Counted from the stretch's first letter, positions 52,902-63,848 are shown. The stretch: DNA of 64,000 bases from Sphingomonas koreensis (GCA_006438735.1 RCZF01000001.1:682001-746000), one strand, 5' to 3'. Translations and numbers: made by a program. The notes: a model not told the origin generated them from the letters alone.

Positions 52902-54566
52902 ATGAGCGAACGCGAATCGATGCCTTATGACGTGGTGATCGTCGGTGCCGGCCCGGCCGGGCTGGCCGCGGCGATCCGGCTCAAACAGCTTGCCGCCGAA
53001 AAACAGGCCGAGCTGTCGGTCTGCATTCTCGAAAAGGGCTCGGAAGTCGGCGCGCATATTCTGTCGGGGGCGGTGATCGATCCCAAGGCGCTCGACGAGC
53101 TGCTGCCCGATTGGCGGACGTCGGGCTGCCCGCTCGCCGAAACGCCGGTCACCGAAAATCATCACTGGGTGCTTGGCCGCACCGGCAAGCGCTCGATGCC
53201 CGATTTCCTGCTGCCGCCATTCATGCACAACAAGGGTGCGTACACCGGCAGCCTCGGCAATCTGTGCCGCTGGCTGGCCGAGCAGGCGGAGGCGCTCGGC
53301 GTCGAGATTTTCCCGGGCTTCGCCGCCGCCGAAATCCTGTTCGACGATGATCGCAAGATCGTCCGCGGCGTCGCCACCGGCGACATGGGCGTCGCGCGAG
53401 ACGGCACGCACAAGCCCGATTATCAGCCCGGCCTCGAGCTCCACGCCAAATATACCTTCTTCGCCGAGGGCGCGCGCGGATCGCTGTCGAAGGAGCTGAT
53501 CCGGCTGTTCGATCTGCGCGCCGACAGCGAACCGCAGGTCTACGGCATCGGCATCAAGGAATTGTGGGACATCGCGCCGGAAAAGCACGTCCCCGGCCGC
53601 GTCATCCACACCCAGGGCTGGCCACTCAGCGAAACCGACGGTTCGAACGGCGGCGGGTTTCTCTATCACCAGGCCGGCGGGCAGGTCGCGCTCGGCTTCG
53701 TGACGTGGCTCAACTACACCAATCCGCATCTGTCGCCGTTCCACGAAATGCAGCGCTGGAAGACGCATCCCGCGATCCGCGAAATCCTCGAGGGCGGCAA
53801 GCGCATCTCCTACGGCGCGCGCGCGATCAACGACGGCGGCTACCAATCGGTGCCCAAGCTGGTGTTCCCCGGCGGCGCGCTGATCGGCTGTTCGGCGGGT
53901 TTCCTCAACGTACCGCGGATCAAGGGCACGCATACTGCGATGAAAACGGCCATGATGGCGGCCGAGGCGGCGTTCGACGCGATTGCAGCCGGTCGCGCGC
54001 ACGACGAGCTCGCCGCCTACCCGCAAGCGTATCGCACCAGCTGGGTGGCGAAGGAACTATCCAAGGTCCGCAACGTCGTGCCGCTGGTCAAGAAATTCGG
54101 CGATTCGCTCGGCTCGGCGCTCGCCGGGGTGACGATGTGGCTTGAGCATTTCGGCCTCAAGATGCCCTTCACGATGAAGCACCACCCCGATCACGAAAGC
54201 CTGTGGCGCAAGGATCTCGCCCGCAAGATCGATTATCCCAAGCCCGACGGCGTGGTCAGCTTCGATCGGCTGTCTTCGGTGTTCCTGTCCAACACCAATC
54301 ACGAGGAGGATCAGCCGGTCCATCTCACGCTGAAGGACCCGGATATCCCGATCGCCTATGATCTGCCGATGTACGACGAGCCGGCGCAACGCTACTGCCC
54401 GGCCGGCGTTTACGAGGTAGTGGGCGAAGAGACCGGCGATCCGAAATTCGTGATCAACGCGCAGAATTGCGTCCACTGCAAGACATGCGACATCAAGGAC
54501 CCGACGCAGAACATCAACTGGGTCGTGCCCGAAGGCGGCGGAGGACCGAACTATCCCAATATGTAA
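52902..54566 (+). CDS. Electron transfer flavoprotein-ubiquinone oxidoreductase
   Basis: This 554-residue protein passes electrons from ETF to ubiquinone at the inner membrane. It has the FAD motif DVVIVGAGPAGLAAAIRLK, the ubiquinone-binding surface region, and a C-terminal [4Fe-4S] binding segment FVINAQNCVHCKTCDIKDP followed by the family ending GGGGPNYPNM. The ATG at 52902 has GGAG 6 bases upstream; the ATG one codon earlier is also possible. It fits with the acyl-CoA synthetase and crotonase for fatty or amino acid oxidation. Confidence 0.97.
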   Translation: MSERESMPYDVVIVGAGPAGLAAAIRLKQLAAEKQAELSVCILEKGSEVGAHILSGAVIDPKALDELLPDWRTSGCPLAETPVTENHHWVLGRTGKRSMPDFLLPPFMHNKGAYTGSLGNLCRWLAEQAEALGVEIFPGFAAAEILFDDDRKIVRGVATGDMGVARDGTHKPDYQPGLELHAKYTFFAEGARGSLSKELIRLFDLRADSEPQVYGIGIKELWDIAPEKHVPGRVIHTQGWPLSETDGSNGGGFLYHQAGGQVALGFVTWLNYTNPHLSPFHEMQRWKTHPAIREILEGGKRISYGARAINDGGYQSVPKLVFPGGALIGCSAGFLNVPRIKGTHTAMKTAMMAAEAAFDAIAAGRAHDELAAYPQAYRTSWVAKELSKVRNVVPLVKKFGDSLGSALAGVTMWLEHFGLKMPFTMKHHPDHESLWRKDLARKIDYPKPDGVVSFDRLSSVFLSNTNHEEDQPVHLTLKDPDIPIAYDLPMYDEPAQRYCPAGVYEVVGEETGDPKFVINAQNCVHCKTCDIKDPTQNINWVVPEGGGGPNYPNM

Positions 54567-54573
54567 GCGCACG

Positions 54574-56178
54574 TTGCTGCTGGCGGTGATGCTGGCGGGC
54601 GTCGCCACGCCGGCGCTGGCGGATGCGGCTCCCAGCCACCTGTCCGATTATCTGAAGGCGCGCGCGGCCGACGCCGATGGCGACGCCGCGCTCGCCGCAA
54701 CGCGCTATGCCGATGCGCTATCGGCCGCGCCGGGCAACCCGGTGGTGGCCTTGCGCGCCTATCGCGCCGCGCTCGACGCCGGCGACGACGCGCTGACCGA
54801 TCGTGCCGCGGGTGCGCTGACCGCCGCCGCCGTCGCCCCGGCGGACAGCGCCGTCATCGCGCTCGCCGCCGCGATCGACGCGAGCGACAAGCACGGCGCC
54901 GACGCCGCGATCGATCGGGTCGGCGCGGGGCCGCTCGATTTCATGGCGCCGGTGCTGCGCGCTTGGCAGGCGTTCGACAATGACGATAAGGATCCGCTGG
55001 CGCCCCTGACCGCGGGCGCGGGCAACTCGCTCGGCCGCCGCTACGCTGCCGAGAACCGCGCGCTGCTGCTGATCGCGACCGGCAAGACCGATGACGGCGT
55101 CGCCGCGGTTCAGGCGCTGCTCGGCATGGACCAGGCGAGCTTCGATTTCCGCGTCAACGCCGCGCAATTGCTCGCCGCCAAGGGCAAGGGCGATGCGGCG
55201 AGGGAACTGCTGGCCGGCGACGACCGCGTGATCGCGGCGCTGCGCGCGTCGCTCGGTGACGGGCGCAAGCCCAGTTTCGCGTTCGGCGCCTCGCGACTGT
55301 TCGATCGGCTCGCCGCCGATCTCTCGCACGATACGCCGGGGCCGCTGTCGATCGTGCTGACGCGCGCGTCGCTGCGGCTCGATCCGCATGACGATCGCGC
55401 GCGGCTGCTGCTCGCGCAAACGCTTGAAGGCAAGGACGAGACCGCGCTCGCGTTGAAGGCGCTCGATGGCGTCGATCCGGCCGGGCCGTTCGCGGACATC
55501 GCCCGGGGCGCCCGCGTAGCGGTGCTCGGCGACGCCGGCGACGACGCGCAGGCGCTCACCGCTGCCAAGGCGATCAACGGCGCCCCCGGCGCCACCGCCC
55601 AGGACGCGCAACGCTACGGCGACGCGCTGATCGCGCTCAAGCTTAATGCCGAGGCCGCGCAGGCCTATGATCAGGCGATCCAGCGCGCCGGCCCGGCCGC
55701 CGATTGGTCGATGTATCTGCAAAAGGGCGGCGCACTCGACGAAGCGGGGCAGTGGCCCGCCGCCCGTGCTGCGCTGCAAAAGGCGGTGGCGCTGGCGCCC
55801 AATGAGCCGCTCGCGCTCAACTATCTCGGCTATGCCGAAATCGAGCACGGCGAGGACGTCGCCGCCGCGCGCAAGCTGCTCGAGACGGCGAGCGCGCTCA
55901 AGCCGGCCGATCCCGCGATCACCGATTCGCTCGGCTGGGCCTATTTCAAGCAGGGCGATTCGGCCAAGGCGCTGCCGCTGTTCGAGCGCGCCGTGGAAGG
56001 CCAGCCCGCCGACGAGACGATCAACGAGCATCTCGGCGACGCTTATTGGAAGGCCGGCCGCCGGTTCGAAGCGCGCTACGCCTGGCGCGCCGCGGCGATC
56101 ACCGCCGATCCGGCCGATCAGAGCCGGCTGACCGCCAAGATCGAAGACGGGCTCGGCGCCGGGCCGGTCGAGCACTGA
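54574..56178 (+). CDS. TPR-repeat periplasmic protein
   Basis: This is a 534-residue alanine-rich protein with a signal-like hydrophobic start (LLLAVMLAGVATPALA, cleavage before DAAPSH) and about 10 helix-turn-helix TPR units, clearest from residue 360 on (LGYAEIEHGEDVAAARKLLE, then SLGWAYFKQGDSAKALPLFE). It is a probable periplasmic or outer-membrane-associated scaffold. The first in-frame start is a TTG at 54574, 8 bases after the ETF-QO stop; it leaves no basic N-region in the signal, so the true start is uncertain. Confidence 0.85.
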   Translation: MLLAVMLAGVATPALADAAPSHLSDYLKARAADADGDAALAATRYADALSAAPGNPVVALRAYRAALDAGDDALTDRAAGALTAAAVAPADSAVIALAAAIDASDKHGADAAIDRVGAGPLDFMAPVLRAWQAFDNDDKDPLAPLTAGAGNSLGRRYAAENRALLLIATGKTDDGVAAVQALLGMDQASFDFRVNAAQLLAAKGKGDAARELLAGDDRVIAALRASLGDGRKPSFAFGASRLFDRLAADLSHDTPGPLSIVLTRASLRLDPHDDRARLLLAQTLEGKDETALALKALDGVDPAGPFADIARGARVAVLGDAGDDAQALTAAKAINGAPGATAQDAQRYGDALIALKLNAEAAQAYDQAIQRAGPAADWSMYLQKGGALDEAGQWPAARAALQKAVALAPNEPLALNYLGYAEIEHGEDVAAARKLLETASALKPADPAITDSLGWAYFKQGDSAKALPLFERAVEGQPADETINEHLGDAYWKAGRRFEARYAWRAAAITADPADQSRLTAKIEDGLGAGPVEH

Positions 56179-56183
56179 TCGGC

Positions 56184-56999
56184 ATGATCGTCGAGTCGGC
56201 GCCGGCCAAGATCAACCTCGCGCTCCACGTCCGCCGCCGCCGTGCCGACGGCTATCACGAGATCGAGACGCTGTTCGCTTTCCTGCGCGATGGCGACATA
56301 TTGACGGTCGCGCCGGCGCGCGCCGACAGCTTCATTGTGACAGGCCCGTTTGCCGACGCGTTGGCGAGGGCAGGGGGCAATCTCGTCGCCGCCGCGCGCG
56401 ATGCCTTCGCCGAGCGGATCGCGCCGCTGCCGCCGCTCGCCATCACGCTCGACAAGCGCTTGCCGATCGCCTCGGGAATCGGCGGTGGATCGGCCGACGC
56501 CGCCGCGATGCTCCGCGTAGCCGCGCGGCTGCAGGGTGTCGCGCTCGAAGATCCCCGCCTGCTCGCCTGCGCGGCGCAGCTCGGCGCGGACGTGCCCGCC
56601 TGCCTGTTCGGCCGCACCGCGATCGGCGGCGGCGTCGGCGAGCAATTGCGCTTCGTCGATGGGACACCGGACACGCCGGTGCTGCTGGTCAATCCGGGCG
56701 TCGCGGTCTCCACCGCCGCCGTTTTTCGGGGCTGGGATGGCGTCGATCACGGCCCGCTGCCCGATGATCCCGCCGGCGGCCGCAACGATCTTGAACCGGC
56801 CGCGCGTGCGATAGCGCCGCAGATCGATGCCGTGCTGGCGGCGCTAAACGAAACATCCGGCATCACGCTGGCGCGGATGTCAGGCTCGGGCGCGACCTGT
56901 TTCGCGCTGTTCGACAGTGCCGCCGCCTGCGCAGCCGCCGGCGCGACGATCCGCGCGGCGTACCCCGATTGGTGGCTGCTCGAATCGTGGCTCGCCTGA
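56184..56999 (+). CDS. ispE: 4-(cytidine 5'-diphospho)-2-C-methyl-D-erythritol kinase
   Basis: This 271-residue GHMP kinase catalyses the fourth step of the MEP isoprenoid pathway. It has the N-terminal APAKINLALHVRRRRADGYH motif, the glycine-rich ATP loop LPIASGIGGGSADAA and the C-terminal MSGSGATCFALF loop. The start at 56184 follows the TPR gene by 5 bases, and the next gene begins one base after the stop. Confidence 0.96.
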   Translation: MIVESAPAKINLALHVRRRRADGYHEIETLFAFLRDGDILTVAPARADSFIVTGPFADALARAGGNLVAAARDAFAERIAPLPPLAITLDKRLPIASGIGGGSADAAAMLRVAARLQGVALEDPRLLACAAQLGADVPACLFGRTAIGGGVGEQLRFVDGTPDTPVLLVNPGVAVSTAAVFRGWDGVDHGPLPDDPAGGRNDLEPAARAIAPQIDAVLAALNETSGITLARMSGSGATCFALFDSAAACAAAGATIRAAYPDWWLLESWLA

Positions 57000-57000
57000 G

Positions 57001-57732
57001 ATGATCGGCTGGACCCTCGATGCGCGAATCGCCACATTGACGCTCGATCGCCCGGCGGCGCGCAACGCCATACCGATCGCCGGTTGGCATGCGCTCGCGT
57101 CGGCGCTCGCCGAGATCGCCGCCAGCGACGCCCGTGCGCTGATCCTCCGCTCGGCGGCGCCCGGCATCTTCTCCGCCGGCGCCGACATCACCGAATTCGC
57201 TGCGCTGCAAGCCGATCCCTCCGCCGCCGCGCGTTTCCGCGAAGCCATGCGCGCCGCCATTGATACGCTCGCCGCACTGCCGATCCCGACCATCGCCGCG
57301 ATCGACGGCGGCTGTTACGGCGCCGCGGTCGCGCTCACGCTCGCCTGCGACATCCGCGTCGCCGGCGCCCACGCGCGTATCGCGACGACCCCCGCCAAGC
57401 TCGGTATCGGCTATCCCGGCGAAGACGTCGCCCGGCTGATCGCGCAGGTCGGTCGCGGCCAAGCGAGCCGGATGCTCTTCTCGGCCCAGCCGATCGACGC
57501 CGATGAAGCGGCGCGGATCGGCCTCGTCGAAATCCTCGCTCCCGATGCCGGCAAGGCGGCCGCCGCTCTCGCCGCGCAGATCGCCGTCAACGCGCCCGGC
57601 GCCGTCGCGATGCTCAAGCGAACGCTCGCCGATCCGCGCGACTCGGCGCATGACGCCGCGTTCGACGACGCCTTCGCGGGCTCCGAATTCGCCGCCGCTT
57701 TCGTTGCCTTCAAGAGCGGCAAGACGCCATGA
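57001..57732 (+). CDS. Enoyl-CoA hydratase/isomerase family protein
   Basis: This 243-residue crotonase has the oxyanion-hole segment GIFSAGADITEF, the GGCYGAAVALTLACDIRVA signature and the active-site region AKLGIGYPGEDVARL. The E in PGED could be one catalytic acid. The exact reaction (hydratase, isomerase or other) is not readable. It is tightly linked to ispE upstream and overlaps the amidohydrolase gene downstream (ATGA). Confidence 0.9.
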   Translation: MIGWTLDARIATLTLDRPAARNAIPIAGWHALASALAEIAASDARALILRSAAPGIFSAGADITEFAALQADPSAAARFREAMRAAIDTLAALPIPTIAAIDGGCYGAAVALTLACDIRVAGAHARIATTPAKLGIGYPGEDVARLIAQVGRGQASRMLFSAQPIDADEAARIGLVEILAPDAGKAAAALAAQIAVNAPGAVAMLKRTLADPRDSAHDAAFDDAFAGSEFAAAFVAFKSGKTP

Positions 57733-58436
57733 GCCAACCGATCATCCTCCCTGGCGCCGGCGACATCCTGCTGCTGTGCGATCACGCCTCGAACGTCGTG
57801 CCCGAGGGGATCGAGCTCGGCGTTACGCCCGATCTGCTCGATCTCCACATCGCCATCGATATCGGCGCCGAACCATTGACGCGCGGCCTTGCCGCCCGGC
57901 TCGACGCGCCGGCGATTCTCGCCACCGTTTCGCGGCTCGTCATCGATCTCCACCGTGAGCCCGATCATCCCGCGCTGATCCCCGCAACCAGCGACGGCCA
58001 TGTAATTCCCGGCAACGCCGCCGCCGATCGCGACGAGCGAATCACGCGCTTCCACCATCCCTATCACGCGGCGCTCGCTGCGCTGATCGAGCGCACCCGG
58101 CCGCGCCTGCTTGCCTCGATCCACAGCTTCACGCCGCGGCTCGAAAGCGCGCCGGGCGATCGACCCTGGGAAGTCGGCATCCTCTACAATCACGATGATC
58201 GCGCCGCGCGCATCGCGATCGATCTGCTCCGCGCCGCCGGCCTCGAAACCGGCGACAACGAGCCTTATTCGGGCAAGCTGCTCAACGCGACGCTCAATCG
58301 CCACGGCGAGGCTAGGGGGCTGCCCTATCTCGCTATCGAGGTGCGCAACGATCTGATCGCGGACGAGGCCGGCGTCGCCCGCTGGACCGACATCCTCACG
58401 CCGATCCTGATCGAAACACGCAACAGGGTTGCGTAG
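57729..58436 (+). CDS. N-formylglutamate amidohydrolase family protein
   Basis: This 235-residue metal-dependent hydrolase has LLCDHASNVVPEGIELG near the start, the DLHREPDHPALIP metal motif, SIHSFTPRL and the C-terminal AIEVRNDLI segment. Family members release formate from N-formylglutamate or act on related N-acyl amino acids. The known histidine-degradation genes are not adjacent, so the physiological substrate is unclear. It overlaps the crotonase gene by 4 bases. Confidence 0.9.
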   Translation: MSQPIILPGAGDILLLCDHASNVVPEGIELGVTPDLLDLHIAIDIGAEPLTRGLAARLDAPAILATVSRLVIDLHREPDHPALIPATSDGHVIPGNAAADRDERITRFHHPYHAALAALIERTRPRLLASIHSFTPRLESAPGDRPWEVGILYNHDDRAARIAIDLLRAAGLETGDNEPYSGKLLNATLNRHGEARGLPYLAIEVRNDLIADEAGVARWTDILTPILIETRNRVA

Positions 58437-58466
58437 AACGGCGCAATCGGGAAATAGCCTGTCGCC

Positions 58467-60188
58467 ATGACCCGCCAATTCGACAAATCCCGCTTGCCCA
58501 GCCGTCACGTTTCGGTCGGGCCCGAACGCGCCCCCCACCGCAGCTATTATTACGCGATGGGCATTCCCGAAGAGGATATCGCCAAGCCGTTCGTCGGCCT
58601 CGCCAGCGCCGGCAACGATTCGGCGCCGTGCAACACCACGCTCGACGCCCAAGCCGATGCCGCGCGCGCCGGGGTGATCGCCGGCGGGGGCATGCCGCGC
58701 CGCTTCAACACGATCACCGTCACCGATGGCATTGCGATGGGCCATCAGGGCATGAAATCGAGCCTCGTCAGCCGCGAGGTGATCGCCGACTCGGTCGAAC
58801 TCAGCGTCCGCGGCCATTGCTACGACGCGCTCGTCACCTTCGCCGGCTGCGACAAATCGCTTCCTGGCATGATGATGGCGATGCTCCGCCTCAACGTGCC
58901 GAGCATCTTCGTTTATGGCGGCTCGATCCTGCCCGGTCACTTCCACGGCAAGGACGTCACCGTCGTCGATGTGTTCGAAGCAGTCGGCCAATATGCCGCC
59001 GGCGGTTGCCCGTTGCAGGAGCTGATCGAGCTCGAAAAGGTCGCTTGTCCCGGTCACGGCGCGTGCGGCGGCCAGTTCACCGCCAACACCATGGCCTGCG
59101 TCGGCGAGGCGATCGGGCTCAGCCTTCCCAATTCCAACATGATGCCCGCCGCCTATCCAGATCGCGCCAGCCTCGCGGTCGCGGCCGGCGAGCAGGTGAT
59201 GGCGCTGCTCGAAGCCAACATCCGCCCGCGTGACATCTGCACCCGCGCCGCATTCGAGAACGCCGCGCGCGTCGTCGCTGCGACCGGCGGCTCGACCAAC
59301 GGCGCGCTGCACTTGCCGGCAATGGCCAATGAAGCGGGGATCGATTTCGACTTGTTCGACATGGCCGACATCTTCAAATCAACGCCTTACATCGCGGACT
59401 TGAAGCCTGCCGGCAAATATGTCGCCAAGGATATGTATGAAGCCGGCGGCGTCTATATGCTGATGAAGACGATGCTCGATGGCGGCTTTCTCGACGGCGA
59501 TTGCCTCACCGTAACCGGCAAAACGCTCGGCGAGAATATCGATCAGGTGACGTGGAACCCCGATCAGAAGGTGATCCACGACGTTAAGACGCCGCTTAAG
59601 CCCACCGGCGGCGTCGTCGCGCTGAAGGGCAGCTTTGCCCCCGACGGCGCGATCGTGAAGATCACCGGCATTCCCGTACTCCAGTTCACCGGCCCGGCGC
59701 GCGTCTTCGATTGCGAGGAAGACGCCTTCGCCGCCGTCGAGGGACGGGACATCGCGGAAGGATCGGTGATCGTCATCCGTTACGAAGGCCCAAAGGGCGG
59801 GCCCGGCATGCGCGAGATGCTATCGACCACCGCCGCGCTCTACGGCCTCGGCCTGGGCGAAAAGGTCGCGCTGATCACCGATGGCCGCTTTTCGGGCGGC
59901 ACGCGCGGCTTCTGCATCGGCCATGTCGGCCCCGAAGCGGCGGACGGTGGCCCGATCGCCCTGGTCGAGAACGGCGACACGATCCGTATCGACGCCGACG
60001 CCGGCACGATCGATCTCGACGTCGCGGACGACGTGCTCGCCGCGCGCAAGGCGACTTGGCGGGCGCGGCAGTCCGATTATGGGGCGGGCGCGCTGTGGCG
60101 CTATGCGCAGAACGTCGGTCCTGCCTATAAGGGCGCGGTCACCCACCCGGGAGCCCGAGCCGAACGCCATGTCTACGCGGATATCTAG
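58467..60188 (+). CDS. ilvD: Dihydroxy-acid dehydratase
   Basis: This 573-residue IlvD/Edd-family enzyme has the Fe-S cysteines in [14 protein letters not shown] (CNTT), [16 protein letters not shown] and [20 protein letters not shown], and the C-terminal [19 protein letters not shown]. It converts dihydroxy acids to 2-oxoacids in valine and isoleucine synthesis, and so makes branched 2-oxoacids such as 2-oxoisovalerate. The pattern fits ilvD better than edd. It is followed by a small lipoprotein gene overlapping its 3' end by 20 bases. Confidence 0.95.
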   Translation: MTRQFDKSRLPSRHVSVGPERAPHRSYYYAMGIPEEDIAKPFVGLASAGNDSAPCNTTLDAQADAARAGVIAGGGMPRRFNTITVTDGIAMGHQGMKSSLVSREVIADSVELSVRGHCYDALVTFAGCDKSLPGMMMAMLRLNVPSIFVYGGSILPGHFHGKDVTVVDVFEAVGQYAAGGCPLQELIELEKVACPGHGACGGQFTANTMACVGEAIGLSLPNSNMMPAAYPDRASLAVAAGEQVMALLEANIRPRDICTRAAFENAARVVAATGGSTNGALHLPAMANEAGIDFDLFDMADIFKSTPYIADLKPAGKYVAKDMYEAGGVYMLMKTMLDGGFLDGDCLTVTGKTLGENIDQVTWNPDQKVIHDVKTPLKPTGGVVALKGSFAPDGAIVKITGIPVLQFTGPARVFDCEEDAFAAVEGRDIAEGSVIVIRYEGPKGGPGMREMLSTTAALYGLGLGEKVALITDGRFSGGTRGFCIGHVGPEAADGGPIALVENGDTIRIDADAGTIDLDVADDVLAARKATWRARQSDYGAGALWRYAQNVGPAYKGAVTHPGARAERHVYADI

Positions 60189-60543
60189 CGCGCTGATTTT
60201 ATCCTTGGCGCTTGCCGCCTGCCATTCGGCCCCGGCTGACAACCAGCTTGGTGCAACGGATACCTCGTCAGCCGAGAACCACCTCGAATGCGCGCCCCAA
60301 GGCGCAACCGACTTCGCGCGCACCTGCACCGTCGATCGCATCGACGGCGCAGACGGCCTCACCCTCGTCGTCCACAATCCCGATGGCGGCTTCCACCGCC
60401 TGCTCGTGACCAAGGACGGCCGCGGCGTGGTCTCCGCCGACGGCGCGGAGCAAGCCAAGGTCACGATCGTCGCCGCTGGCCAGATTGAGGTCGCGATCGG
60501 TGGCGATCGCTATCGTCTCCCGGCGACCGTGAAGGCGTCATGA
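60169..60543 (+). CDS. Small lipoprotein of unknown function
   Basis: This 124-residue protein has a lipoprotein signal with lipobox LAAC (Cys at 18). The mature part is beta-rich with two further cysteines (ECAPQGA and ARTCTVDR) that could form a disulfide. I do not recognise a named family. It starts inside the 3' end of ilvD and overlaps nnr by 4 bases, so it is co-transcribed. It probably sits in the outer or inner membrane facing the periplasm. Confidence 0.8.
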   Translation: MSTRISSALILSLALAACHSAPADNQLGATDTSSAENHLECAPQGATDFARTCTVDRIDGADGLTLVVHNPDGGFHRLLVTKDGRGVVSADGAEQAKVTIVAAGQIEVAIGGDRYRLPATVKAS

Positions 60544-61922
60544 CGCCCATCGCTGGGCAATCGATCCTCACTGCCACGGAAATGCGCGCCGCCGAGGAGC
60601 GCGCAATCGCCGCGGGCGCCAGCGTCGAAACACTGATGGATCGCGCCGGCAAAGGCGTCGCCGCCGCCGTCCAACGTCTAGCGTCGGATGCGCCGGTGCT
60701 GGTGCTGTGCGGTCCCGGCAACAATGGCGGCGACGGCTATGTCGCCGCGACCGCGCTCGCCGCTGCCGGCCTGGATGTTCGCGTCGCCGCCACCGGCGAG
60801 CCGTCGAGCGCCGCCGCGCGGCAGGCGAGGGCGGCATGGTCCGGCCCGATCGAGGACATCGCGTCGACCAAGGCCGCCCCGGTGCTCGTCGATGCGCTGT
60901 TCGGCACCGGCCTCTCGCGTCCGCTCAACCCCGCGCTCGAAAAAAAACTGGTCGATCTTGCCGGAAAATCGCGCTTGGCGATCGCGGTCGATCTTCCCAG
61001 TGGCGTCACCACCGACGAGGGCAGGGCGCTCGGCGCCGTTCCCGATTTCGACGTGACGCTGGCGCTCGGCGCGCTCAAGCCCGCGCATTTGCTCCAACCC
61101 GCCGCGCGCCATTGCGGTGCGGTGCGGGTGATCGACATCGGAATCGATGCGAACAGCGACGCACAGGTAATTGATAAGCCGTCGTTAGGGACTCCCGGGC
61201 CCGACGCCCACAAATATACTCGCGGCATGGTCGCGATCATCGCCGGCGCCATGGCGGGCGCGGCATTGCTCGCCTCCGAAGCAGCGATGCGCGCCGGCGC
61301 CGGCTATGTCGCCTTGCTCGGCAACGGCCAAGGCGGCTCCCATGCGCTCGTTCACAAGCCGCTCGATGACGCCAGCCTCGACGACGAGCGGATCGGCGCG
61401 CTGCTGATCGGCCCCGGCCTCGGTCGCGACGCCGATGCAGCGGCCAAGCTCGACCTCGCGCTCGCCACTGATCATCCACTGGTAATCGACGGCGACGCGT
61501 TGCACCTCCTCAAGCACCGTCTCGACGCATTCGCAAAACGCCACCCGCCCGCGATCCTAACCCCCCATGCCGGCGAGTTCGACGCGCTGTTCGGCAAGGC
61601 CGACACCTCGAAGCTCGCCCGCGCCCGCGCCGCCGCGCGCCGGGCCATCGCAACCATCGTCTTCAAGGGCGCCGACACCGTGATCGCCGCACCCGACGGC
61701 CGCGCGCGCCTGAGGCCAGACGCCAGCGACTGGCTTTCCACCGCCGGCACCGGCGACGTGCTCGCCGGCGCGATCGCCGCGATGCTCGCCGCCAGGCTCG
61801 ATCCGCTTGAGGCTGCGAGCGCCGGCGTCTGGCTTCACGGCGATGCCGCGCGCCGCCTTGGTCCCGCCTTTATTGCCGACGATCTGGCGCGCGCCATGAC
61901 TGCTGCGCGAGCCTCCTTATGA
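60540..61922 (+). CDS. nnr: Bifunctional NAD(P)H-hydrate repair enzyme
   Basis: This 460-residue fusion has an N-terminal YjeF epimerase domain (about 1-200, with CGPGNNGGDGYVAATALAAA and DALFGTGLSRPLN) and a C-terminal ADP-dependent NAD(P)H-hydrate dehydratase domain (about 215-455, with ILTPHAGEFDALFG and WLSTAGTGDVLAGAIAAML). It repairs hydrated NAD(P)H in the cytoplasm. It overlaps both neighbours in ATGA junctions. Confidence 0.95.
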   Translation: MTPIAGQSILTATEMRAAEERAIAAGASVETLMDRAGKGVAAAVQRLASDAPVLVLCGPGNNGGDGYVAATALAAAGLDVRVAATGEPSSAAARQARAAWSGPIEDIASTKAAPVLVDALFGTGLSRPLNPALEKKLVDLAGKSRLAIAVDLPSGVTTDEGRALGAVPDFDVTLALGALKPAHLLQPAARHCGAVRVIDIGIDANSDAQVIDKPSLGTPGPDAHKYTRGMVAIIAGAMAGAALLASEAAMRAGAGYVALLGNGQGGSHALVHKPLDDASLDDERIGALLIGPGLGRDADAAAKLDLALATDHPLVIDGDALHLLKHRLDAFAKRHPPAILTPHAGEFDALFGKADTSKLARARAAARRAIATIVFKGADTVIAAPDGRARLRPDASDWLSTAGTGDVLAGAIAAMLAARLDPLEAASAGVWLHGDAARRLGPAFIADDLARAMTAARASL

Positions 61923-63112
61923 CCCAGGAAACCGAAATCATCCGCGTCGCCGCGCGCGGCGAGGGGATGACCGCCGGCGGCCGCCACGCCGCGCTCGCTG
62001 CGCCGGGCGATACGCTGCTGTCGTCGGGCGAAGTCGTCCCCGGCCCGCATCATCAAGTCCCGCCGTGCCGCCATTTCCCGCGCTGCGGCGGCTGCCAGCT
62101 TCAGCATCTCGACGATCCGGCGTACGCCGATTTCATCACCGATCGCATCGCCACCGCGCTCGCCGCGCAGGGGCTGACGACCGATATTCGCGCGCCGCTG
62201 CTCTCGCCGCCGAAGAGCCGCCGCCGCGCGACGCTCCATGCCGAGCGGCGTGGGCGGCAGATCCACCTCGGCTTTACCGAGGAAAAGAGCCATGCGCTGG
62301 TCGATCTGCAGGAATGCTGGGTGCTCGCACCCGATCTGTTCGCGCTGCTCCAGCCGCTCCGTGGTTTGCTGTCGGTATTGCTCAAGGGCACCCGCCGCGC
62401 CGGCGTGATGCTGACGCGCGTCGATCAAGGCGTCGACGTGCTGATCGACGGCGTCGAAGGCGACGGGCTCGCCGCCGCCGAGGGAATCACCGCCTTCGCC
62501 GAGCGCCACAAGCTCGCACGGCTGTCGCTCGACGGCGGCTTCGGCCCCGAAACGCGCTGGGAGCCCGAGCCCGCCACCATCACGCTCGGCGGCGTGCCGG
62601 TGCCGTTCCCGCCCGCGTCGTTCCTCCAGGCGACCGTCGAGGGCGAAGCGGCGTTGGTCGATGCGGTGCGCGAGGCGGTCGGCCGCGCCGGCGTCATCGC
62701 CGATCTGTTCGCCGGCCTCGGCACCTTCGCGCTGAGCCTCGCCGGTGCGCGCGTCTATGCCGCAGAAGCCGCGCGCGAAGCGATCCTATCGCTCAAGGCT
62801 GCCGCCGGCCGCGCCCAGCGCCACATCGCCGCCGATCACCGCGATCTCTATCGTCGCCCGTTGACCGCCGAGGAGCTTGACCGTTTTGCTGCGATCGTCA
62901 TCGATCCGCCCCGCGCCGGCGCACGCGATCAGGCCGAGCAGCTCGCCCGATCGACGGTGCCGGTCATTGCCTATGTCTCATGTAATCCCAGCAGCTTCGC
63001 GCGCGATGCGAAGATGTTGTGCGAGGCGGGTTATCGGCTCGATTGGATCCAGCCGGTCGGCCAGTTCCGTTGGTCGACCCATGTCGAGCTCGCCGCGCGC
63101 TTCAGTCGCTAG
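61919..63112 (+). CDS. Class I SAM-dependent RNA methyltransferase (RumA/RlmD-like)
   Basis: This 397-residue enzyme lacks an obvious N-terminal TRAM domain but has the Fe-S cysteines in [15 protein letters not shown], the SAM motif [16 protein letters not shown], the DPPRAGA motif and the catalytic cysteine in [17 protein letters not shown]. It methylates a uridine of rRNA or tRNA at C5. The exact target position is not certain. It converges on truA with an 11-base overlap of the two genes' 3' ends. Confidence 0.92.
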   Translation: MTQETEIIRVAARGEGMTAGGRHAALAAPGDTLLSSGEVVPGPHHQVPPCRHFPRCGGCQLQHLDDPAYADFITDRIATALAAQGLTTDIRAPLLSPPKSRRRATLHAERRGRQIHLGFTEEKSHALVDLQECWVLAPDLFALLQPLRGLLSVLLKGTRRAGVMLTRVDQGVDVLIDGVEGDGLAAAEGITAFAERHKLARLSLDGGFGPETRWEPEPATITLGGVPVPFPPASFLQATVEGEAALVDAVREAVGRAGVIADLFAGLGTFALSLAGARVYAAEAAREAILSLKAAAGRAQRHIAADHRDLYRRPLTAEELDRFAAIVIDPPRAGARDQAEQLARSTVPVIAYVSCNPSSFARDAKMLCEAGYRLDWIQPVGQFRWSTHVELAARFSR

Positions 63113-63848
63113 GGTAATCCGCGCGGACGAAATACAGCCCCTCGGGCGGCGCGTTGAAACCGAGCGCGGCGCGATCGCGCGCCGCCAGCGCGTCGGTGAC
63201 ATCGTCCGGCGTCCATCTCCCCTGGCCGACCAGCGCCAGGCAGCCAACCATCGATCGCACCTGATGATGCAAAAACGAACGCGCGGATGCCTCGATCACG
63301 ATCGTCCCGCCGGCTTCTGCAACCTCTAGCCGGTCGAGCGTCCGCACCGGGCTTTCGGCCTGGCAATGTGCCGAGCGAAACGTCGTGAAATCATGCCGTC
63401 CCAACAGCTTGCGGGCACCCGACGCCATAGCATCGACATCGAGCGCCCCGGGGATCCGCCACGCCAGTCCCAGCGCCAGCGTCAGCGGCGCGCGCCGCGT
63501 GACGATGCGATATTCGTAATGCCGTGCGACGCACGAGAAGCGCGCGTGCCAATCCGCGGGCACCTCGGCACAGTCTAGCACCGCGACCGGATCGGGCCGC
63601 ATTACTGCGTTGAGCGCCTCGGTCAGCCGAAACGGCGTGATCGCCCGCGTCACATCGAGATGCGCCCGCATCCCCAGCGCATGCACGCCGGCGTCGGTTC
63701 GCCCTGCGGCGTGGACCTGCACGGCCTCACCGGTGATCTTGCGCGCCGCTTGCTCGATCGTCTGCTGCACGCTCGGCCCATGCGCCTGCCGCTGCCAGCC
63801 CATGAACGGCGCGCCGTCATACTCGATGGTCAGCGCAAAACGCGTCAC
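63102..63848 (-). CDS. truA: tRNA pseudouridine synthase A
   Basis: This 248-residue enzyme has the catalytic aspartate in [18 protein letters not shown] and the HYEYRI and [12 protein letters not shown] motifs. It makes pseudouridines 38-40 in the tRNA anticodon arm. The GTG at 63848 overlaps the stop of fmt (GTGA), so the two are translationally coupled, an order often found in alphaproteobacteria. Confidence 0.95.
   Translation of the reverse strand: MTRFALTIEYDGAPFMGWQRQAHGPSVQQTIEQAARKITGEAVQVHAAGRTDAGVHALGMRAHLDVTRAITPFRLTEALNAVMRPDPVAVLDCAEVPADWHARFSCVARHYEYRIVTRRAPLTLALGLAWRIPGALDVDAMASGARKLLGRHDFTTFRSAHCQAESPVRTLDRLEVAEAGGTIVIEASARSFLHHQVRSMVGCLALVGQGRWTPDDVTDALAARDRAALGFNAPPEGLYFVRADYPSD

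Noticed and set aside
57411..59312. 633-codon open frame on the minus strand
   Set aside because: It lies antisense to the crotonase, amidohydrolase and ilvD genes, which have clear motifs; its composition is that of a shadow frame.
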